DNA of 10,004 nucleotides from CAYVAP01 sp964521065. GTDB lineage: Bacteria; Bacteroidota; Bacteroidia; J057. Positions within the stretch are counted from its first letter, which is position 1; each line of letters starts with the position of its first letter. Position numbers and translations under genes: made by a program. Positions 7,201 to 10,004 of the stretch are shown in pieces. The DNA lies in assembly GCA_964521065.1 (NCBI GenBank), contig CAZFPQ010000261.1:1-10004 (forward strand). Direction: 5' to 3'. The notes beneath the pieces are model-generated. The model did not search any database and was not told where the DNA came from. It saw only the letters and a program-made list of their open reading frames with translations.

Positions 7201-7263
7201 ATCTACTTGCTACGGGTTAGCACTCCTCTAGGAGTAGAAACTCGTCAAGTAATGTTGCGCTAG
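4255..7263 (+). CDS. secreted protein with Asp-box motifs, SprB repeats and type IX secretion C-terminal sorting domain
   Basis: The protein is probably exported by Sec and then secreted and anchored or released by the type IX system. Residues 1-19 form a signal peptide (MRRFTLL..., cleavage likely after VWA, before QELYQ). Residues about 40-580 are rich in beta strands and Gly/Asn/Asp, with two Asp-box motifs, STDGGVTW (124-131) and SHDGGNTW (323-330), as in BNR/sialidase-like beta-propellers. No sialidase catalytic arginine triad could be assigned. Three SprB repeats follow (about 588-662, 665-736, 740-811), each with a TCG/SCNG/TCFG start, a GG-x-YxW core and a VTVSDDQGC-like end. A divergent fourth domain (about 812-912) ends ITVTDVSGC. 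Residues about 920-1002 are a type A sorting domain (VFPNPTEGELEVEL ... GIYLLRVSTP ... VMLR). The start has only a weak GAGG upstream. It is a single-gene unit ending at a strong terminator. Its ligand or substrate is unknown; adhesion or an extracellular surface role is an inference from SprB repeats. Confidence 0.9.
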   Translation: MRRFTLLVLSILVGTSVWAQELYQVKPGEQPSKHISSRIDSRSGLETSVVAGNPGLSSRIPMGTTRNGAVTSVKIGEATNGFNSLLQSVNQLSVVNQYNSIYAIHRSNTANCGGNSGDYRFAYSTDGGVTWQTNSAGGCFGYGPLNTNNATQAGRYPSVFAYNPPSSTAFADVDLVYTGRISGANGWEGNVAGVVNDPSNFTNQATNVTQEFYPMATSLEDGTYTSAERVPGEYFIPSRVNDGPEEGTIVVRKGVLNSTTNQISWSIVDSVRNPLPYLFEGWFINQAMAFSPDGQHGYIATVGDMDNGVEARDSTLGILVSESHDGGNTWSDFDEIDLSIFDSFRDSMSSFWVFNDTVNNVVVPAGSGKAICWGQLDMTVDKNGDPHIITWFGNNSFWSPDDSAYNFPGYTIFFGLRKFVVDLTRDNTGNWNGIFINDLNTFDGDFGGLTGIESYTQVSRSENGRYIFFSYTDTDTTGNFQSNDNTAPNMITMGYDVDTRMATTLNNRTINDLNWDGLALLATVAPTALEGAGSTYIMPTMISDFVTGDGTGETNFWYFTDVAFDTATEFTENAVFFNNCFDFGVAFTSVDPTCGVSNGELTANVTGGVGPYSYSWTGSGAAGNITGTVSGLAPGEYGVTVSDDQGCETELTFVLESDGAATLAASTLTDISCNGFDDGNAIVVPTGGTAPFTYMWSNGEMNDTAFSLPAGLNTVQVTDDNDCVSFAEVTIVEPDSIDVLTILDGSTTCFGDTDGSVFVEAVGGTGNLTYMWDGGTMGQTLADLDSGSYSVTITDDNGCTTTATATVSYPDPIVVTASELLPDDDPNLPNNGAINVNFDQPGNGPGYTIVARLIEALGQTQDTVLQTKTSNNTSDEQLLLLCGGVYEITVTDVSGCVGIDTTEITGNACSFVVNNIRNAGLESIQVFPNPTEGELEVELVLTNASEVSLELINAQGKLIERRDAGRVGELFTRFDLSNQASGIYLLRVSTPLGVETRQVMLR

Positions 7264-7291
7264 GCAATAAAATAGCACGCTTGATAAGCAC

Positions 7292-7322
7292 GCGGGCACC
7301 TTCATAAGGTGCCCGCTTTTTT
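7292..7322 (+). terminator. strong rho-independent terminator after the T9SS-secreted protein gene
   Basis: GCGGGCACCTT (7292-7302) pairs perfectly over 11 bp with AAGGTGCCCGC (7306-7316) around a 3-nt loop, followed by six T (7317-7322). It starts 29 bases after the stop codon. Confidence 0.95.
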
Positions 7323-7362
7323 AATGCAGCGAAATCAAGCGTCGATACGTTTTGAAAGTGAG

Positions 7363-7391
7363 TTTGGCAAAATAGAGCTAGCCTAGGTTTG
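7363..7391 (+). promoter_or_regulatory. Bacteroidota promoter for the lipoprotein gene
   Basis: TTTG (7363-7366), a 17-nt spacer, then TAGGTTTG (7384-7391), an exact TANNTTTG match. The start site would be near 7398, leaving a 5' UTR of about 30 nt. It follows a strong terminator, so this gene should be transcribed independently. Confidence 0.6.
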
Positions 7392-7428
7392 TTGTATCCT
7401 CCGTTCACCTCCTTTCAAAACCAAAACC

Positions 7429-7971
7429 ATGAAGTCTTTAAATGTAATTGTCTTCCTCAGCATCTTTTCCATGCTTGCTTGCCAAAAGCCCATCATTCAG
7501 CCAGAGGCCAAGCAGGATGCGTATTTTGTAGCCAGATCCTACGGAGGGTTTTTCCCCATCTTCAGGATGGAATTAGTTGATCAAAATGGGCGCTTGCTGG
7601 AACTCCAAACCAACCAAACTGATTTTAGGCCTTGGACTGGAGCCGGGGATAGCCTGCAGTGGGACGCTAAGGACCTAAGAGCGTCCTTGGCCCTATCTCA
7701 TACCATGGTTGACTCTCTAGCCGAGGATCAATTGGCCAAACTGGTAGAGCTTGTTCCTGAAACGGAGGGAGTTGAGCTAAATCTTGATGTATCTGCCTGC
7801 TGTGATAGGGTTAGCACCGATTATTATGCCCTAAAATTAAGCGATGACCAACAGACTTATCAATTTATTCACCTGGGAGCTAGAGCGAGGCCTTTCACTG
7901 GATTTATGGCAGAACATGAGAGCTCGGATGGAAAGAAATTGCTCAAGGAACTAGTCAAAGTATTTCCATAA
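7429..7971 (+). CDS. predicted lipoprotein of unknown function
   Basis: I do not recognise a firm family. The 180-residue product begins with a basic, hydrophobic lipoprotein signal peptide ending in SMLAC, so Cys18 would be lipidated and the protein membrane-anchored outside the cytoplasm. The mature part has an aromatic Gly-rich strand (YFVARSYGGFFPIFRMEL, residues 32-49), a helical middle (LAEDQLAKLVELV, 97-109), an adjacent cysteine pair Cys124-Cys125 in DVSACCDRVSTDYYALKLSDD, and a C-terminal helix (KKLLKELVKVF). The order, an SGGF-like strand, a helix, then D..xYYALKL and a final LLxxL helix, loosely resembles emfourin-type protease inhibitor domains, but this is weak. The ATG at 7429 is preceded by an A-rich stretch without Shine-Dalgarno, normal for this phylum. 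The gene has its own promoter and converges on dnaN. Confidence 0.8.
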   Translation: MKSLNVIVFLSIFSMLACQKPIIQPEAKQDAYFVARSYGGFFPIFRMELVDQNGRLLELQTNQTDFRPWTGAGDSLQWDAKDLRASLALSHTMVDSLAEDQLAKLVELVPETEGVELNLDVSACCDRVSTDYYALKLSDDQQTYQFIHLGARARPFTGFMAEHESSDGKKLLKELVKVFP

Positions 7972-8032
7972 ACAACCCATGAAGGCTATCAACTAGAAAA
8001 GGATCATTTGAGGATAGTACTCATTTAAAATG

Positions 8033-8071
8033 GGAGATGCTGCTCTAAACATCCCCCGTCTCGTCATCTCC
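8033..8071. repeat. 7-bp inverted repeat in the convergent gap before dnaN stop
   Basis: GGAGATG (8033-8039) is matched by CATCTCC (8065-8071) across a 25-base loop, between the convergent lipoprotein and dnaN genes. There is no T-tract on either side, so it is at most a weak bidirectional stop. No better terminator is visible in this 111-base gap. Confidence 0.25.
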
Positions 8072-8082
8072 TCGAGCTCTGT

Positions 8083-9219
8083 TCAAATTCCCACGTAGCT
8101 ATTGAGCATAATGGGCATGATCAGCATCAAGATGTTTTCGCCCTCTTCTTGGACATTGGGCAAGATGATACCAGCCCGATTGGGTTCAGAAAGTTCGATG
8201 GTGACTTCTTCCGTTTCCACATTCTGAATGACATCCAATAGCAGAGCCGCATTAAATCCGATTTCAATGTCTGCTCCTTCATAGTGACATTTGAGGGTTT
8301 CGCTTGCTTCATTGGCGTAATCGGGATCCTCGGTAGAAATTTCTAGTTCCGATCCTTTGATGGTAAAGCGAACTTGGTGGGTGGACTTATTGGCAAAAAT
8401 ATTTACCCGGCGCAAGGTACCCACAAGTTCCTGCTTAGCAATAAACAGCTTGTTGGGGTTATTGGCAGGAATTACATTTTCATAATCAGGGTAACGCTGA
8501 TCAATTAGGCGACAGACCAACAGCAAATTATCTGTTCGGAAAAAGGCATTGTTCTCGTTGTACTGAACCACAATGTCCCGGTTGTCATTCGGATCTAGCG
8601 ATCCTCGGATGAGGTTTAGTGCCTTTTGAGGAACAATAAAATTGGTGGGATTGGGTACGGTTACATCTAGGCGGCGATAGCGAACCAGGCGATGTGCATC
8701 CGTAGCCACAAAAGTTGCCCCATTTTCCCCTAAGTCAAAATAGATTCCATTTAGCGCAGCTTTGTCTTCATCAGTAGAAGCAGCAAACAGGGTCCGGTTA
8801 ATCGCCTTGAGCATGGCGTGGGCAGGAATTTGGATAGATTCAGCTGCCTCTGGCTGGGGAATCAGGGGAAAATCCTCACCGTTCTCTCCGCTGATTTTAT
8901 ACTTACCATTTTCTGAGCTAATCTCTACCGCAAAAGAGTTCTCATTGACCATAAAGGTCACCGGCTGCTCCGGCAACACCTTCAATATATCCAGCAGGAT
9001 CTTAGCGGGAATGGCCACCTTAATCACATCTCCCCTAGACTCGACCGATAGCCGAGTCTGCATACTGGTTTCTAAGTTGGTCGTCGAAATGGTCAAGGTA
9101 TTTTGCTCTATCTCAAACAAGAAGTTTTCGATGATGGGCAAAACAGAGCGGCTAGGGATAGCGCCGGCAATACGACTCAACTGTCGGTACAGTGAGGTAG
9201 ATGAGACAATAAAATTCAT
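8083..9219 (-). CDS. dnaN: DNA polymerase III beta subunit (sliding clamp)
   Basis: The sliding clamp is a head-to-tail dimer that encircles DNA and tethers the replicative polymerase and many repair proteins. The 378-residue product has normal length and shows the three clamp domains (about 1-122, 123-250, 251-378). It begins MNFIVSSTSLYRQLSRIAGAIPSR. Family stretches include VLPIIENFLFEI, ISGENGEDFPLIP, LFAASTDEDKAALNGIYF, FVATDAHRLVRYRR, LIDQRYPDYENVIP and the C-terminal ILMLIMPIML, which helps form the hydrophobic cleft for clamp-binding peptides. The ATG at 9219-9217 is certain from this N-terminus. It is transcribed from its own promoter; dnaA, recF and gyrB are not beside it in the window. 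No unusual residues were noticed. Confidence 0.98.
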   Translation of the reverse strand: MNFIVSSTSLYRQLSRIAGAIPSRSVLPIIENFLFEIEQNTLTISTTNLETSMQTRLSVESRGDVIKVAIPAKILLDILKVLPEQPVTFMVNENSFAVEISSENGKYKISGENGEDFPLIPQPEAAESIQIPAHAMLKAINRTLFAASTDEDKAALNGIYFDLGENGATFVATDAHRLVRYRRLDVTVPNPTNFIVPQKALNLIRGSLDPNDNRDIVVQYNENNAFFRTDNLLLVCRLIDQRYPDYENVIPANNPNKLFIAKQELVGTLRRVNIFANKSTHQVRFTIKGSELEISTEDPDYANEASETLKCHYEGADIEIGFNAALLLDVIQNVETEEVTIELSEPNRAGIILPNVQEEGENILMLIMPIMLNSYVGI

Positions 9220-9242
9220 GACGAGAAACGATTTGCTCTAAA

Positions 9243-9250
9243 CAAATGTA
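9243..9250 (-). promoter_or_regulatory. -7 element of the dnaN promoter
   Basis: TACATTTG on the minus strand is an exact TANNTTTG match and lies 23 bases before the dnaN start codon, giving a short 5' UTR of about 15-17 nt. The -33 position is a T-run and not a clear TTTG. Confidence 0.5.
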
Positions 9251-9304
9251 CGCCTTTTTCAGTGAAAAAAATTGTATTTTTTTCTTGAACCCAGGCAGCC
9301 TTTT

Positions 9305-9327
9305 CACATTAACTCCGTTAATGAGTG
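9305..9327. repeat. hairpin with 7-bp perfect stem in dnaN upstream gap
   Basis: CATTAAC (9307-9313), loop TCC, GTTAATG (9317-9323), extended by CA/TG across a 2-nt bulge. It lies 57 bases upstream of the predicted dnaN -7 box. It could be an operator for a regulator or part of a transcribed RNA; the sequence does not decide. Confidence 0.4.
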
Positions 9328-9348
9328 TGATGAACCAATCTACTATGG

Positions 9349-9372
9349 GGGAGCTTTAGGGCTCCCTTTTTT
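9349..9372 (+). terminator. terminator-like hairpin with plus-strand U-tract between two minus-strand genes
   Basis: GGGAGC (9349-9354), loop TTTAGG, GCTCCC (9361-9366), then six T (9367-9372). The U-tract is on the plus strand, although no plus-strand gene is seen to its left. On the minus strand the same stem sits about 15 bases after the stop of the membrane-protein gene and may also end that transcript, though without a U-tract. Confidence 0.55.
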
Positions 9373-9381
9373 ATTTTTCCC

Positions 9382-10004
9382 CTACTCTTTCCCAATCTCA
9401 CTTATCAATTGATCCTTGTTATCGGGAGCCTTGGGTTCCGGCAGGAAAAATAATTCATATAGATGGGTAAGGGCCATGAGGGCAGATGAAACCAATACCA
9501 CAATTCCGAGGCTTCTCGACAGGGATACGCCTGATAGGTCTATCCACCAAGATTGCCCCTCTAAAATCATTAAGAGTCCATAGCTCAAAAAGATACATTC
9601 GACCCACAGTAGCTTAAGGAAATCAATACGGCGACGGGGAGTTTTCGCCCATGTCCTGCCCCCATAGGCTAGGCCTACTCCTATCGAAAAGATGCCTTTG
9701 GCCAGTCTTGTCCACTGGGTAAGCTCGGACCAGGCGAGGCCATTTTCTCCACGGGCTAGATGCCAAGTAAGGTATTGATCTAAGGCCAAATTAGCATGAA
9801 AGCAAAGCAATAACACCGCTAAGGTCCCAGTGTAAGCAAAATGGCTAGGCCTCTGCCAGAGATAGTATTGCTCAGCCAGGGGCAAAATCAACAATAAGCC
9901 GATTGATACACTGCTAAATGGAGGTAAAACCGTCAAGATCCCATTGATCCAATCTAGGGCGAAAACGCAGGCTGCCATTAGGATGGGAGCGAGGTATCGG
10001 ATCA
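9382..10004 (-). CDS. multi-pass integral membrane protein, N-terminus beyond window edge
   Basis: I do not recognise the family. An ATG at 9978-9976 would give 198 residues, but the frame stays open upstream to the window edge (IRYLAPIL precedes that Met without a stop). That residue is hydrophobic-helix interior, so the real start probably lies outside and this is a C-terminal part. About six hydrophobic segments are visible, among them GLLLILPLAEQYYLW, FAYTGTLAVLLLCFHANLAL, GIFSIGVGLAYGG, LWVECIFLSYGLLMIL and GIVVLVSSALMALTHLYELFFL. A basic loop (RTWAKTPRRRIDF) marks a likely cytoplasmic side. The last 20 or so residues are polar and charged (PEPKAPDNKDQLISEIGKE). Same strand as dnaN, but dnaN has its own promoter and a hairpin lies between them. 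Confidence 0.75.
   Translation of the reverse strand, partial: IRYLAPILMAACVFALDWINGILTVLPPFSSVSIGLLLILPLAEQYYLWQRPSHFAYTGTLAVLLLCFHANLALDQYLTWHLARGENGLAWSELTQWTRLAKGIFSIGVGLAYGGRTWAKTPRRRIDFLKLLWVECIFLSYGLLMILEGQSWWIDLSGVSLSRSLGIVVLVSSALMALTHLYELFFLPEPKAPDNKDQLISEIGKE

Noticed and set aside
8762..9241. 159-codon plus-strand open frame opposite dnaN
   Set aside because: It is the antisense shadow of a certain dnaN gene; hydrophobic and serine-rich translation with no domain.
1..10004. CRISPR arrays, tRNA or rRNA genes, insertion sequences, toxin-antitoxin or phage-defence genes
   Set aside because: No regularly spaced repeats, cloverleaf sequences, transposase motifs or defence-related domains were seen on either strand.

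Overview
The window looks like chromosomal DNA of a member of the Bacteroidota, probably a free-living, possibly gliding lineage. The evidence is a large secreted protein with SprB-type repeats and a type A C-terminal sorting domain of the type IX secretion system, Bacteroidota-style promoters (TTTG, spacer, TAnnTTTG) in front of several genes, and start codons with weak or absent Shine-Dalgarno sequences. I cannot name genus or species. Nothing suggests a mobile element, prophage or CRISPR locus.

Left part (1-4060), read on the minus strand: a methionine-biosynthesis transcription unit. A Bacteroidota promoter (4029-4060) starts a leader carrying a SAM-I riboswitch (3901-3998), whose P1, P2, P4 and pseudoknot can all be read from the sequence. 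A long leader (3653-3900) with two further hairpins follows. Next come O-acetylhomoserine sulfhydrylase (2330-3652), a strong hairpin in the gap (2271-2308), and homoserine O-acetyltransferase (best start about 2182, to 1160). Homoserine is acetylated and the acetyl group is then exchanged for sulfide to give homocysteine. The riboswitch presumably shuts the unit down when S-adenosylmethionine is plentiful. Downstream on the same strand is a PA0069-family radical SAM protein that runs off the left edge.

Centre (4255-7971), plus strand: a 1002-residue exported protein with a signal peptide, a region with two Asp-box (BNR) motifs, three SprB repeats, one divergent repeat-like domain and a sorting domain. 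It ends at a very strong intrinsic terminator. Then, behind its own near-consensus promoter, comes a 180-residue lipoprotein of unknown function.

Right part (8083-10004), minus strand: the DNA polymerase III sliding clamp gene dnaN with its own promoter, a 162-base gap with two hairpins, and the C-terminal part of a multi-pass membrane protein that enters from beyond the right edge.

Most of the window is ordinary core metabolism and housekeeping. I did not find a clearly new multi-gene system. The points most worth a second look are the RNA structures around the methionine genes, and the hairpin plus U-tract that reads on the plus strand between two minus-strand genes.
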